A stretch of 64,000 nt of DNA from NCBI GenBank assembly GCA_029945375.1, contig CM057061.1:2046001-2110000 (forward strand), written 5' to 3'. The notes below the pieces were generated by a model, which was not told where the DNA came from, made no database searches, and saw nothing but the letters and a program-made list of their open reading frames with translations. Below are positions 22,977 to 36,117 of the stretch, piece after piece. Source of the stretch: Agaricus subrufescens. Its lineage: Eukaryota > Basidiomycota > Agaricomycetes > Agaricales > Agaricaceae. The translations under genes and the position numbers were made by a program. Within the stretch, counting starts at the first letter, position 1, and the number at the start of each line of letters is the position of its first letter.

Positions 22977-25762
22977 CTACCAGCCAGCCCCGTACTGCAG
23001 CAGCCCCAGCAACCGAAACTACCGTCAAAAGTCAGAATAAATTTTAAAAAAACAATCAGCGAACAGACACTCGCCTTGTCGTCCTCAGAGTCCGCAAACA
23101 TCGACCACGGCGGCCGGCCGTTGAACTCGATGGCAAACGAATGCGGTATCGCCGCCAGGTCCTCGTATCCCTCCGTGGGCTCCTTCAGTGCCGCTACCGC
23201 GCCCCGTATGTCCAGTCTCTCCACCGCCTGCGCCACGTCCTGTACACAAACTGTCAGCGTTCAGCATCGCCCAGACGCCATCGAATCTCACCTCAGGACT
23301 ACGATAGAAATAGAGCGAGTTGGGCGCGAACTTGAAGTACCTCCTTCGCCACACCATAGACTCGTCCGTCTGGATCGTCACCCACCCCGCCATTTCCCCG
23401 TCCCGCGCCTTGGCCCTGACCTCCTGCTTCGCCTGCAGGATCTTCTGCTTTCTCTCCTCCACCTCCCTTCGCTTCGCCTCCTCTTCCGCCTTGGTACTCT
23501 CCTCCTTGAGCCTCTGCTGGGTCTTTCTCCACTCCTCCAACCTCATATGTTCTTCCATCCTCTTCTGTTTCTCTACTCTCTTCCTTTCTTCCCTCTCGCG
23601 TGCTCTTCTCTCCTCCTCGATCCGCTCTTCTTCTTCTCTTCTTCTCCGTTCTGCTGCAACTCTCAAGGCCTCAGCCTGAATAACAGCTTTCCTCCTTTCC
23701 GCCTCTTCTTCCTCCCTCTTCAAAAGCTCTTGTTTCTCTCTCTTAATCATTTCCTGTCTTTCCTCTTCAGCCCTCAGCATTTCCCTCTCTTCTTCCTCCC
23801 TCTGCCTCTGCATCTCTATCCTCAATCTAGCTCTCTCCACTGGGTCCCTGATCGCCGACAGTCCTTGTGGCTCGGCCCATTTACCCTTCTTCAAACTCTC
23901 CATCCTAAGCATCTGGACAGGAGTAGGAACACCCCGAGTTGACTCATAATCATTGGGGTGAATCACAACCACTTCTCCCTCCCGTCTATTATCCTCATGC
24001 GAAACGAGTGCATATTCCGATGCATCGCGGATATGTTGGAATGATGCTTCGGAAATCCTGGGTAAAATCCCTAATTCTTCATTCTCGAGCTTGCGTCTAT
24101 GTGATTCAAGATCGTCATCCCTGCAAGATCAATCTTGTAAGAAAAAACGGGAAACTCGTTCTTGGAACAAGGACGTACGTATATGCACGACGCTGTTGAT
24201 GAGAAGCGTAGGGATCCCTCTCATTGTCTTCCATCTTCCTCTTATCAATGAAACCCACCACCGTCGCATATATCCCTCTATCCTTCGGCGGCGTAGGCGG
24301 GGGCATCGAGTCTTCTGATTCTTGACTTTCGTCCATATCACCTCCTCTATTTGTACGCCCATGCTTCTTCCTTCTCAGGAACTGACCAAACGTATGTCCC
24401 CCTTGTTTAAAATTTTGTTGTTGCTGATATCGCTGTTGGCCTCCAAAATTGGTGGTTGTGGCGTATCGTTGGGGTACATCTTGGGCATAATGGGGTTCCA
24501 GTGTTCTCAGTGGTTTCAAGTCCATCGAGTCGGTTGTCTGGGTAGACATCGAACCAGTCGGCATCTTATTATAGGGTACAGGCTGAGAAAAACTTCTTCC
24601 CATCCTTGTAGCAGGTAGTGTTGATTGTTGGTGATGTGATGGCAGGTCAGGCAGGGGTGAAACAACACTGGAGTTGGCGTTGCTATCAGTGGTATAAATA
24701 ACAGTTCCAGCTGTTGGTGGCAGTGGTATATGAGATGATACAGATCCGGGTCCTGGTCCAGCCACACTAAGAGCTTGGACACCAACAGTCGGTGAAGAGG
24801 GAGAAGAACAAGAGTCGGGCTCGGCTAGCAAGCGTGCGATGGCGCTATTTGTTAGTTGCCAGTAGTCCTCAACCGTCAACATAGCATCGTGTTTCTATAA
24901 AGGGAATTCAGCCACAAGTTAGTCGATGGCTGTTGTTAGGCACCGAGAACAAATGAAAAGCAACAATTGAGTTGTATACGTGGCGTCCCACATCATTTCA
25001 ATGGTGTAGTTACTCTTGTGGAGTAATGCCAACCACTGGCACGTCACCAACCTCACGGGGTCGGGATTCCAAAAATATCGAAAAGAAAAGCTCACCTTGA
25101 AGATCATTCCTAGTCGTCTAGTATGTACCTGCGCACGCGCTTTAGACCACAAATTTCCTTTTGTCAGCACACAATGGACAGCTAACAATAAAAAAGAGGG
25201 GGAGCCAACAACTCACCTCGACGAACACCGAAAACATCTTTCGGTACATAACTTATCAACACATACTTCACTTCATCTCTCACCGAAGCTTCCCTCCTCC
25301 TCGCACGAAGCTGCCGTCGATACTGTTGATACTGTTGATAATCAAATCCTTGACCTCCATAGAATTCTGATTCGGGTATACTCATGTCATCCGCCCGCAA
25401 AAAGCCTATCAATACTTGTTCGGTGTTTGAAGGATCAATTTTCGTTTTGAGTTCTTCAAGGCCATCTGCACCGAATGCGTATAGTGCCAACTCGTCCGTC
25501 TAATTTTCACGATGACGAATGGAGTAATTCCGCCACCGTTTCGCGAAAAGGGTCGTATTGAGCCTATGGGGAAGATTTGAAATGATCCATGATACGTACG
25601 GTATTGCCAGAATAATATAACAAAAGCCTGTAATGGAGGATAATTCTAGATCTATAGGTGCAAGTGAACAAAAGAAATGAGAACATACCAATTCAATTCA
25701 TCATTCAACACCGCTTCATACGTCGCCATGATCCCCTCCGAATCCACCAAATTCAGCGACAT
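22977..25762 (-). CDS. ADF-H (cofilin-like) domain plus coiled coil plus PH domain protein
   Basis: The N-terminal part (25762 to about 24850) fits an actin-depolymerising-factor homology domain: MATYEAVLNDELNW, DELALYAFGADGLEELKTKI, VKYVLISYVPKDVFGVRR, then AQVHTRRLGMIFK and MLTVEDYWQLTNSAIA. A Ser/Pro/Gln-rich linker follows (24800-24300). Next is a long charged helix of Glu/Arg/Lys heptads (about 23860-23420), then a PH domain (GWVTIQTDESMVWRRRYFKF, then SFAIEFNGRPPWSMFADSED) whose C-terminal helix is completed by a 42-bp last exon (FRLLGLLQYGAGW, 23018-22977). The last intron (23019-23074) has a GC donor, AAG|GCGAGT. The likely role is to tie actin filaments to phosphoinositide membranes at the cell cortex (inference from domains). 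The small exons between 25690 and 25490 are not resolved with certainty. Confidence 0.8.
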
Positions 25763-26252
25763 CCTTTACAAGTTTAGGTTCCAGAAAATAGACAAAATAC
25801 AACAACAGAGAAAACCCAAAGAAACAAACAGACGCAAAAACGAAAGTTCAAGTTAGACAATAGTTAGACAATAATGCGAGAGATCGAGAGTGGTAGCAGG
25901 CAGAGGTTTCCAGAAAAAGTGAAGAGGGGCAAGCGCGGGGTAAAGGGGGTATAAAAGCTAGATGGATAAATAGACTGTGGGGGTGTCGTGGTCGGCTGTA
26001 CTTGGTTGTCAACTGAGCTGAAATCGGACATACCCGTCCCATGCATATGTATAGCACCCGTGACAGTTGGCCACAGTTTCCAATTCAATGTATCACTGTA
26101 TCAAACGGCAACTCACGACTTGTCGAGAGAAATGAAAAAAAAAAGTAAATTCGAATCATCCGAAAGAATCACAGCATTATAACAAGGTAACTGTATACAA
26201 CAAGTAAGGAGGAGGAAGGAGATATCCCACTCAATTAACGTAGGGCTTCCAA
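25763..26252. other. Intergenic: clathrin 3' end and ADF-H/PH promoter
   Basis: About 490 bp between two minus-strand genes, expected to hold the clathrin 3' UTR and the promoter of the ADF-H/PH gene. The minus strand is pyrimidine-rich at 25770-25960, as in fungal core promoters. No gene is supported. Confidence 0.5.
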
Positions 26253-29200
26253 TCAGTAAAATCCAGTCATCATCTGCAAATTGAAATGTCAATAAAGAGC
26301 GACTGTCATTCCGCGAAAAAAAAAACTCACAGGAGGAACACCATTCATTGGGAGACCATTCATCCCCGGTGCTTGTCCGGTATTTCTACACAACATCAGC
26401 GATCCGAGATTCCAAAATATTAGTCGATCGACTCACCCTCCGTAGGTCAACAATCCAATACCAGCGGGATTGATGATGGGAGCGTCAGCCTCTGCCTGCT
26501 CCTTTTGTGAATCCTTCTTCGCTCGCTCCTTGACCTCTTTCTCTAGTTGGGCCAACTATGAAAGCGATCAGAATCGATAACCAGAACCAATGTACCCGCT
26601 CAACCTACCTTCTCAACCTGCGATCGTTGCACCTGAATCTTAAATGGCATGTAAAAGTCGTTCAACCCATTCAACCACGACAACTCCTCCACGATATCCG
26701 CTCTCAAAAGATCGAAGCAGATAAACAGCGTCGCAGCGAAACACTCCTTGTTACCAATATCCACAAAGTACGACAACATTTCTTCTGCAACCTCTGTCGA
26801 ATTTGATGTGGCCGCAGTGACCATAGCGTCCTTATATAGCTTGTCTTGCTTCGATAGAGCTATCGACTCGTCCCATTTGCCATTCTTCTTGTACAAGTGT
26901 GCTGCCAACCGGCGGAATTCCAATAGTTCATGACGTTCTAACCGGCGAGCAAGGGCAATGTTGTCAAAGTTTTCGAAACTATCAATTGAGTCTCGAAGTG
27001 TCTTATAATCTTCCTCTTCAATCAACAGATCGTTATAAGCGTCATTAACGGCTTCAACATTAAGCTGTAGCAAAAGTGGTTCAAAACATGGTTTCAAATA
27101 TCGAAACGGCAAGAACTTACGTGCTGGACGGCAATGAGGTAGGCGCGAATTAGAGGGACGTGATCAATTTGGCGGAACATGCGAACAACGCGAGTATGGT
27201 CAATACGGGGAATAAGAACAGTCAACAAATCGGTTAGGAGTGTTGGCTGCTCCTGGAGGTAGAATGTCAAGGACTTGTAGTAGCTAAAGTGGACAGTTAG
27301 CAACAAAAAACCACGCATGTCCTTCGACTCACATTTCGACGTTGGCCACCCGAACAATGACTTCCTTGAATTGATTGTGTTCCCAAGCATCTGCAGAGCG
27401 CTCGATCATTGCAAGAGCTGCGTTATCCTACAAGTGGGGCCATCAGGATTTTCCCAACTTTGAAACACACTGTCACTCACAAATTCATCATATTTGATGT
27501 AGAGGAATACCAGCTCAGGCCATAAATGAGCTCGCTCTGTTGCCCTGATGACTTTTGGAATGTTGATACGGGCGACGAACAGCTTGAGATGCTCCATCAC
27601 TAGAATAAAATCATGAACACACGCGTAGAAAATGACGAACTACAAGACGTACGCTTAGCTGGCTTATACTTGCTGAGGAGGATGGCCATTTCAGTGAAAA
27701 TACCCATGTGAGCTCGCTCCAAGCTCAACCCGGCTTCAAGGAGGTTAATGACCTCATCAAAGTGACCAGCCTTCTCATACATGCTGATGAGAGCGGGGAG
27801 TTCCTCCTAAGAAAAACACATGAGTCGTCTCCTCAGATGTAAGGAGGGGATAAAGGGTACTTACAGCATGTACTACGATATGGAGACCACAAATTTGAGC
27901 CAGACGGAACTCGGACTTGCCAATACAGGCTTTGTGCACTTGTTTCCAAACCCTGCACGATGTCTCAGTCAAGTATGCTCACGTTGTTCAGTCTTCACTT
28001 ACTGGGTATTTCCTGCTTTCCTCGCACTCTCCACAGCCGCCTGGTTCTCTCCAAGGTAAATCAAAGTCGTGGCTAGCCTTGCCCAGTTCGAGATACTCGT
28101 GAACAAAAGTTTAGCAGCTTGGTATAGATCATCCTCGAAACATTTCTCTCCAACCTCTAGAATATCAGCAACGTTAGTCATGCCCAAGAAATCTTCCATA
28201 TCGTGAAGTCGGTCAGTCTTGGCATAAGCATACGCTAGCTCCGTATCGATCTTAGGCTCGCGAAGAGTCTTGCGTGCCATTTGGAGATACCGTACGAGAT
28301 CATCATGCTTTCCGGCGCGATTGCCAATCTCGATGACTTCAGCAAAGTTAGAAGGATCCTCGGCTTTGATGTAGGAATCTACACAGCAACACATCAACTT
28401 GTGTCATGCTCGTGTCATTATCACATGCAGACGGGGTACGCACCAACTGAATCTTTGATTCGCATGACATCCAACTGAGCTTTCGCCAACCGACTCCACA
28501 CTTCCGGCCTGTTAACCTTGTTGGCATACTCTTGACCCCGATCGATAGACACAATGTGTTCCACAAGGACATTGATAGCTTGAGCGTGCTGCTCGTACTT
28601 CTTGTAAATCGTAAATGCTTCTTCATACAACCCTTTGTCAATCGCAATCTTCGCGATTTCCGCAGGGTCATAATTCTGCAGCTTGTTGATATACCCAACA
28701 ACTTTGCCCTTGTCGGAGTTGATTGCTGTCAAGAGCAACAAATTCTGTAGACTCTTATTGTCACTGAATGATGAGGGTTCGATGATGATCTTCTCAAGCA
28801 GTTCGATCAGTTCGATAGGTAGGTTTGCAGAAATGAAGGCCTTGACAGTGACTGATACATCATCGGGATCAGTCGACTCAGGTACAGCTGTCGCGACAAT
28901 CTTCGAGGCTCTGTAAGTATAACAACCCGACAACTGAGCTAAAATGGCGTACTTGGTCAATCAAAGAACGTCGGTGGATGTTGTCATCCACAAGTACTTG
29001 CGCCCACAAATCCAGTTCGCGACGCTTGACAAGGTAACGAGCTTGTTGTTTGAACATGGAGTTCTCGTTGGTGATAGCAATTAATTCTTCATCACAGAGA
29101 CCTTTGGCATAGGCTATGTAGGCAAGGTATGGGTCGCGGGCCTCGCAGAAGCGACCAACAACAAGAGGGTCATAAAGCTATGGTTGTCCCGTGAGTTGTA

Positions 29201-32200
29201 TTCAATGATTATGCAAAAGTAGACATACATTGTTCTCCTTGAGGAATTGTTCAGGGTTATTGTTACTGTCGATGTAGATCTTTGCCACAGCGTTGAAAAC
29301 AGCAGTATCCTGGCTCCCCGCCTGAACACGAGCCTCGAGCCAAGGGAGGATCAGTTTGAGCCTGTTCCTGTGCTCGACCTCTCCAACCAGCTCGTCAATG
29401 GGGAATGTTCCCTGAACACTGGCAAGCAACCCTTTGATTGTCGTTTCATCACAATCAACATCAAGAAGACCACCAATGACTTGAGGTGTTCTAACGGAGT
29501 TGACCCTTTGAACGTAGACCTCGATAAACTTGACAAGACCATTTTGATACAAGTAGAGGACGAGATCATGGACAAAGTCGAAGCGATCGCAGACAATGAT
29601 AAGCGGAAGCTGGTCGGACAGCTTAGCTTCCTTGAGGAAGTTCTTGACCTTCTCGGGATTATAGTAGTTACTTTCTCTACAGATGCGCTCGACCTCCCGA
29701 ATTTGGCCTGTGCGAGTCGCAGCTTGGATATACTTGAAGTGCACCTCTTGATCCTGACTGAGATTGACGACTGAACCAAGGTAGTAATATAATCCCTCAA
29801 AGCTCTTGAATCCTTCGAACATCTCGATGAGCTTGACAGGACCAAGGATGTCGGAGTATTTGGTAGCGATCTGGACGACAACCTGGAGATTTTGACGGAT
29901 ATTGATGCGTAACATCTCGTTGAGGCAAGCCATGGACTGTTCGGGGGTAAGCCTGCTGAAGTAGTTGACAAGCCACTGGGCAGAGAAACATCGATTAGAT
30001 GCATATTGCATGTAGATTGCATGTCACCTACATCGGGTTGCAAAGTAGTAGTGTGGACGATGGCTCGCTTGATATCGGCCAAATCTTCGTAATGTTCCAA
30101 GGCCTAAAGGGAGAAGTCAGAGAAGAGTCCATTGGATATGATCAAGTCAACTCACCCGTTGCAATAGACCAGCTTTCTCGCAAAGATTAGCAATCCTGGG
30201 ACGGTCATAGTGCGAGAACATTTCATTTCCGAGAATAGCGTCAGCAACTTGAGGTGCATGAACGAGGTTCATCTCGAGCAACCTCGTTTGGAGGTGTCCT
30301 TGTTCCGGTTTGTTGTCCTTGAGAGCATCCAACAAGAAGGACGTTGCGGGTTGAATCATGTTCTGTGACATAAAGATGTCTACGACCTACGGGATTCCAT
30401 ATAAGACACAAAACGGAGTGGTTATTCAAGGAAACATACCCTCTCGATATCAACAAGAGGGCCCGACTCATCATTGACCAATTGAGTGGCAAACTCAGCT
30501 CCCTTTTCGGGACTGGTGCGCATGACATGCTGGAGTAGGCCAACGAAGTCAGGTGTGTAGCCAACCTTCTTAGAATACAATACGATCTTGTCAGTTTGTC
30601 CCGTCTCAGCAAAGCAAGCAATAACTTTGCTTGGAACATTGGCTCGCAAATAGACGGAGAGGGCGAGAGACATATCATTAAGGCGAACGATGTCACCAAG
30701 TTCCTCGGAACAGGTAAGCTATGAGACATAGTCAGCCAAATGGGCGAAGACAGGTGCTGCCAAAACACGAACCTTATTCTCTTTGAGCCATTTTTCAAGA
30801 AGCTGTTTCCTTCCCTGTTGTAGGACAGGTCGCGCAAGCTCCAAAGACTCAAGATGATTCAATTCACCCTTCTCAAGCAGGATACCGAAGTACTGAAGAA
30901 TAGGAGAAAGGCCACCGGGAGGAGCGGGTGCTGATTTGAAGGCTTCAATGACTTGATTCGTTCGCAGAATACCCTGAACGCCCAATTTGAGTAATAATCA
31001 TAGCGTTAGATGCAGCTGTACTCACTCTGGGAGAGTTCGCGGCAACCTTGGCAGCCTCGCCATACTGACCAGATGCGAAAAGTTGTTGGTATTGTTTGAT
31101 ATAGAGGTCATCAGCACCAGGTAAGTTAGCCCTGCTTGCCAACTTGAACGCTAGCTCTGTGTTGTTCAGACTTTGCAAGATATAGGGCACAATCGTTTGT
31201 TCGTCGACGTTAACACTAAGGACTTGTCCTTTTTTGTTGACCCCAATGATTCCATTCGTAGCTTCGTGTTCAGCCGTAACAAAGATAGTCTCCCCGGATA
31301 TACGGTTCATATAAATGCAGGAACCGGTCTCCAGGTCATAAAGATGAATGAAGCCGAACTTTGTGACGAGATAGACTATACCATGCTTCTTCGACACTTG
31401 CATGGCAACTGGGAAGTCACTGGTCGCCTCAGGCGGGAAGAACACCTCGACCGCACGTTTGGTAAACGGTGGATCCGGAGCCTGGTGATCAATCTCGACG
31501 ATTTGGAGCTATCACCGACGTGATATCAGTCATGAGTGACGCTGACTCTGAACGTACACACCTTGGCCCCTGTGGCTGTACGTACAGCAAACGTGAAGAG
31601 TTTCGTCGGTTTTTGATGGCCATCCAACTTCAATTCTGCAAATGCAGCAGCATGACCTTCGATGGCCTGAGAAACACCCCGCTCCCTACTGTACAACTGC
31701 ATGGATCCCTTGACCTTGAAGGCTGATGGATTTGTCGCGTTCGAGGAGATGCCAATGAGAACAAGCCATTTCTCGTCTGGTGTCACGCGGTAGTTGATGA
31801 TCTGGGACCCAGCGAGTGTCGGATGACGATCGAAAATCTTTTGGGGTGGCGAGGTCTGGTCGGCAATTGTCCAGTGGTGAACCGCCGACTCGGTGACCAT
31901 ACCGATGGTTGTATCAGAAACCCACTTCCAAAATACAACATCCTCATTCATCGTATGTGATTTGACTTTTTGCTTCGTCTCTATGTTGAAGATCTGGAGC
32001 GTTCGCATTGCTTGAAAGGTAGGGCTTTCAGATTAAAACTACAAGATGTTCATGCAAACGCTCACCTTTCAGTGCCAGAATCTTCTGAGAGGGGTGCATG
32101 ATAGCGGAGTCAGCGGATATGGGTCGGCGAAGGACATTATTGGCATCCCCTAGGTCGATGATGACGACTTGGTTTTGTTCATTAATTCGTTCCCGTACAC

Positions 32201-32440
32201 AGATAAAGCGGTCGGATTCTAGTGTTAGTGACTGAAATAGAAAATCATCTTCAGCTCAAATGCACGACAATCAAATTTCAGGAAGTACCTGGGATACAAA
32301 GACAGGGACGTCGTTAGCAACATGCGCACGTCAGCGTCGCGTCAACTCACCTGGAAAGATATCGATGCAGGCTGCACTCCGAGACTAGAGAGCTGGAGAT
32401 GTTCACAGAATGCGATGGGTTTTGAGTAGTCCAGAGCCAT
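26253..32440 (-). CDS. CHC1: Clathrin heavy chain
   Basis: The heavy chain forms the triskelion of clathrin coats at the trans-Golgi, endosomes and plasma membrane. The start at 32440 ([17 protein letters not shown]) matches the family N-terminus. The beta-propeller follows over several exons ([67 protein letters not shown]). The linker contains [18 protein letters not shown]. The long alpha-solenoid of repeated helices covers 31000-26600 (for example [53 protein letters not shown]). It ends in a Gly/Met/Pro-rich tail with a final 21-bp exon (26273-26253, MMTGFY, stop). About two dozen exons are separated by 45-75 bp introns, and length is as expected for the roughly 1,680-residue family. No frame breaks were seen. 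Confidence 0.95.
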
Positions 32441-33205
32441 GGTAAAAGTCGTCTCCAGGCAGGACGCTGCGGTTAGGCACTTGCGTCAATCCGAGGTAGG
32501 GAACTTATGCTTTGTTTGTGAATATTATGCTACAGCCCCGATCACTGTCAGTGCTTACCCTGTCCACTTGCATTATCTGCACATACATGACACTGAGTTT
32601 CTGTGAATGAACGAAACATAGGCGTCAAGAAACAATTTTTGCAACATGTACTCAACAAATTCTCATCAATCACAGAACAACACATATTCATTAGTATCAA
32701 TTGCACAAATTACCTCATTTTTGAATTGAAGGGTAGTATCTATCACTGCGATTAATTCTCTCCAGTGCTGGTCCTATCGCCCTTTTGACAGTTTATCTGG
32801 CCGGACGAATACTTATCGTTTGATCTCCATTCTCATCCAAATGTCAGTCGTCCTAGAGTCAGTTTATTTTTTCAACCACCAGAGTATAATTCGATGACTG
32901 CGACTGACTGACACGAGGATCTGGATTTTCAACTTGGGACCTGATATTCACACCAGTATTCTGCACAACCTCATCCGACCACTTTTCATTCGAATCTCGA
33001 TGGGCATCATTTACAAAAAAAACAATGGGACAAGAAGGGACAAGAAAAGTATCAAATCCTTGAGAAACTGTTTCCTGGATGCCGTATGCCAGCCTTTCGT
33101 ACTTCGACGTTTAGGGAACGACATACCAGAGTCTCCGCATGTCCGCACAATACAAAACCAGAAACACATACCGGTACAACGCATTCTGCAATGCAGCTGC
33201 TGTAT
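32441..33205. other. Intergenic: clathrin promoter and DUF1295 gene 3' end
   Basis: About 765 bp between two minus-strand genes. It should hold the CHC1 promoter and leader and the DUF1295 3' UTR. A plus-strand open frame crossing 32934-33329 overlaps the DUF1295 coding end and has no family features, so it is not called. Confidence 0.5.
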
Positions 33206-34770
33206 TTATTCTTCCTCAACTTCCCGCACCTCGTTAAGCGCGGCTATGCCATCATTCTCTTCATCGAAATTATACATAGGGAAATCCATGAGGATTGTCC
33301 TCTTCAATATGGTCGGCAACGACCCGTAAATTGATGGGGGGATAGGCAGAAGAATCGACGTATTGTTGAGATATTCCTGATAGTGACTCCAGGCACCGAC
33401 AAACTGAGTATCCTGCCCATATGACATTAAGAAGAACTTCTTGGCTGTTGGTTTCTCGGCAGTTGGAAGGCCAGAACCGAACATCAAGATACTATCATAA
33501 TTTAATTTAGGTTCTAGTGCATCATCGAATATGACATACTATGTGAAGGTACTCACACGAACGTAAACAGTGGTGATACCACCGATCCATACAGGGCTGC
33601 TCGACTTGACGATGGGAGAGAGCCATTGGTGGCCGGTGAGATACAAATCATCCAAACACCCCACCAGCATAACATTCTACATGCACAGTTAGAACATAAG
33701 GTGTTTGCCTTTCGTGAGATTAGACGTACTCTCCGAAATAAGGAGGATGACGGGACCATGCCCGGAGACCTCGCTATTCACATTCAGTCATGGATCAAGC
33801 CGAAATAATAAAACTCACGTTTGTTGGCTGTCCCTTGGGAATTTTGTTGCGCGATTTGTAGTAGTACTAAACTGTGTCGGCACTCTAACTCTGTAAGGAG
33901 CAATGCGATGTAACATACCTTTTGTTGATCGGCAACAGCCTCGATAGTGAATCCTAAGGCCCACACGACGATCCCCGCTATATCCCTGCCAGTGCCAAAC
34001 CTTGGGTTATCCCCGCCAATTCGTGGGTCCGACACGGCAGGTGAGTTCAGGATGGTGACAGGCAAGGAAACAGTCCAGACCTATGCAAGCATATTCGTCG
34101 GACAGGACGGTGTGGAGAAACGACAGAAGGCTTACCCAGAGTATTTGACCTACAAACAGATAAGTTTTGTCAATCAAAGACGCATATATGCGTAGAAATA
34201 CTATCTCACCGATCCAGAACGCAAGGAACTTGAAAAAATGTGAACGGATGTTGTCAAACCGGGCATCACTTCCTCTTTGGACGACGCGAAACAACAAGAA
34301 ACCTTGACGTAGGAAGGGTTGGGTGGCTTTATAGGGCAGAATATATGCTTTAACTAACCGGCGATCCTGACGGCCCAAACCATGACCAACACACTCGCCA
34401 CTACGACGATAGTTAAAGAAGAAGATTGGGTCAAGAATTCCAGTTTGACTCACCGATATTGCGAGCATAGAACGTATTTCCGATTAACAATGTCACAAGT
34501 GCTGTCCAACGGAGTTCAGTATATTGACATCGCGAAAGCAGGTTCGCGTTATCTTAACCTAATACGAAGAAGTTGGATCCTTCGCGAATAAGCGGCTGCG
34601 TCTGACTCAGTGTATCGCTGTTTCTCACCTCCGGTGAAGTCTGTGATTTTGTCAAACCTGAATACGTAGGCAACGGCGAATCCACTCAACTGCCAGCCGA
34701 CAGTTATCAAGAAGGTGAGTAGCAAGTAAAATCGATCCAGAGCGTGAACGGGAGTCATGGCAGTTGGCAT
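33206..34770 (-). CDS. DUF1295 / steroid 5-alpha-reductase-like membrane protein
   Basis: A polytopic membrane protein of the DUF1295 family, whose fold is shared with steroid reductases and isoprenylcysteine methyltransferases. The start at 34770 opens a hydrophobic segment (LDRFYLLLTFLITVGWQLSG). Later exons carry KATQPFLRQGFLLFRVVQRG, SHFFKFLAFWIG, PVTILNSPAVSD, GRDIAGIVVWALGFTIEAVA and DQQK. The signature RGLRAWSRHPPYFGE lies at about 33731-33775, followed by CWWGVWMICISPATNG. The C-terminal soluble tail (LPIPPSIYGSLPTILKRTIL, then an acidic end) closes at TAA 33206-33208. Several short introns interrupt it. Substrate is unknown; a lipid reductase or methyltransferase-like activity at the ER is possible. 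Confidence 0.82.
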
Positions 34771-35485
34771 TCAGATATTGTTCGTGCAGAGAATAGAATG
34801 AAAGCGGGAGAACGAGTGATCTGCTAGGTTGCTAACACCATTTTGTAAGACTTTGGAGTCAAGAAAAGATCGTGAGCCTATACGCAACGGATCGATCATT
34901 CAATGACATCTTGATCGGCTCTCAGAATCTCACCTGTCACACTGGCACCTATGTACCACCACTGTCTTGAACTCTAGATTCATAGATTCATAGATGGGCT
35001 TCTAGTTAAAGCACCAGACCTTTCTATTCTTGGGGTTGCCAGTCAGTTGCTGTGGCCCCATGAAACCATAATTCTACAGTTATCCTGGATCCCAAACATT
35101 ATTTTTGACTACAGAAGGGACTCGAGACTAACAAAGAAATGCGGTTATGTACGGAGGTAAAACCTCAGTGGTATTGAGTTGAAAAATATTCCCCGAGAAT
35201 CATGAAGCCCCATAAGAAAAGAAAAAATGGGACAACTTCATAGTATTGAGATGAACGATCTCAATGCTACTGCCGTAGTGAGAGGTAGGCCTAACTTGAG
35301 CATTGCCAATAATCCAAGAGAAGAAGAGAGATAAAGGGCTGAGATGACAAAAAAACTCAAGAAACGGAGAAAGTGAGATGAACCTCCTGCATACTACTGT
35401 CGGAAACCTGCGAGCACTCGCATAGTGAAAATACATTTTCATCCCCGGGCTTGTCGTGCACTCTATATGCTGGCTTAGTAACAAC
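34771..35485. other. Intergenic: DUF1295 promoter
   Basis: About 715 bp upstream of the DUF1295 gene. There is a short repeated word, ATTCATAG, twice at about 34978-34995. No gene is supported. Confidence 0.45.
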
Positions 35486-36028
35486 CTACCGCCCTCGCCT
35501 CTTCTCAACGACCTCTTTCTCTTGAGAAATCTGGATTTGGCTTGACCCCAGTCCGGAGTGTGTAACCACCTGCAAACCGTGGATCGGAACGCTTTGCACT
35601 AAAGGTGTGTGTCAGTTGCTCTTGACGGTGGACAGACATCCACATCAGATATCGGAACCCCAAGAGTCATAATATCGGAGGATGGAAGGCAAACAAAAAA
35701 TGAGGTCAAAAAACCTTATAGACGGTGTTAGCATGTCCAAGGATTCAATCTGTATAGACTTACAGTGTCGTCTTTGAAGTGTATAAGGATTTTAGTACTT
35801 GTCGTGAACTTACCATTCCTCACATTACCAGGATACACGGTGACCACCTAGAAAAATTCGTCAAGGGGTCAGAATAGCACTCCTCGACAGTGATTACAAC
35901 ACGAAATTTGTCCGAAGTTTACTCGCGCATACATGTCACCATTATTCCGAAAGTAGTCAACTCACGAGATATGCCTTTAGTCTGTATTCAAGCTTCACCA
36001 CAAATAACGTGGAGATTTCGACAGTCAT
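35486..36028 (-). CDS. Candidate small protein, three exons, unknown
   Basis: Not recognised. A splice chain in one frame can be read: 36028-35966 (MTVEISTLFVVKLEYRLKAY, then Leu), 35847-35814 (VVTVYPGNVRN) and 35598-35486 (VQSVPIHGLQVVTHSG, then QIQISQEKEVVEKRRGR and TAG). Donors are GTGAGT and GTAAGT, and acceptors end in CTAG and TTAG, all good. The first part is hydrophobic and the tail highly charged. The frame is also open upstream of the ATG (TIVVLIHSFIVP), so the protein could be longer and membrane-anchored. Intron 2 would be 215 bp, long for this genome, which lowers confidence. It lies just downstream of the PQ-loop gene. Confidence 0.33.
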
Positions 36029-36117
36029 TGGTACGATGAACGAGTGGATTAGTACCACGATTGTATCATATTCAGAATAATGGAAACAAAAATGAACATA
36101 GGATTGTCCGCAGTCGG

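Noticed and set aside
23076..23942. 288-aa plus-strand frame rich in Leu, Pro and Phe
   Set aside because: It is the exact antisense of the Glu/Arg/Lys coiled coil of the ADF-H/PH gene, which explains its composition.
29247..29774. 175-aa plus-strand open frame
   Set aside because: Antisense shadow of clathrin heavy-chain exons, whose sense frame is highly conserved.
30241..30852. 203-aa minus-strand open frame
   Set aside because: Alternate frame of clathrin exons; it crosses introns of the conserved frame and has no family features.
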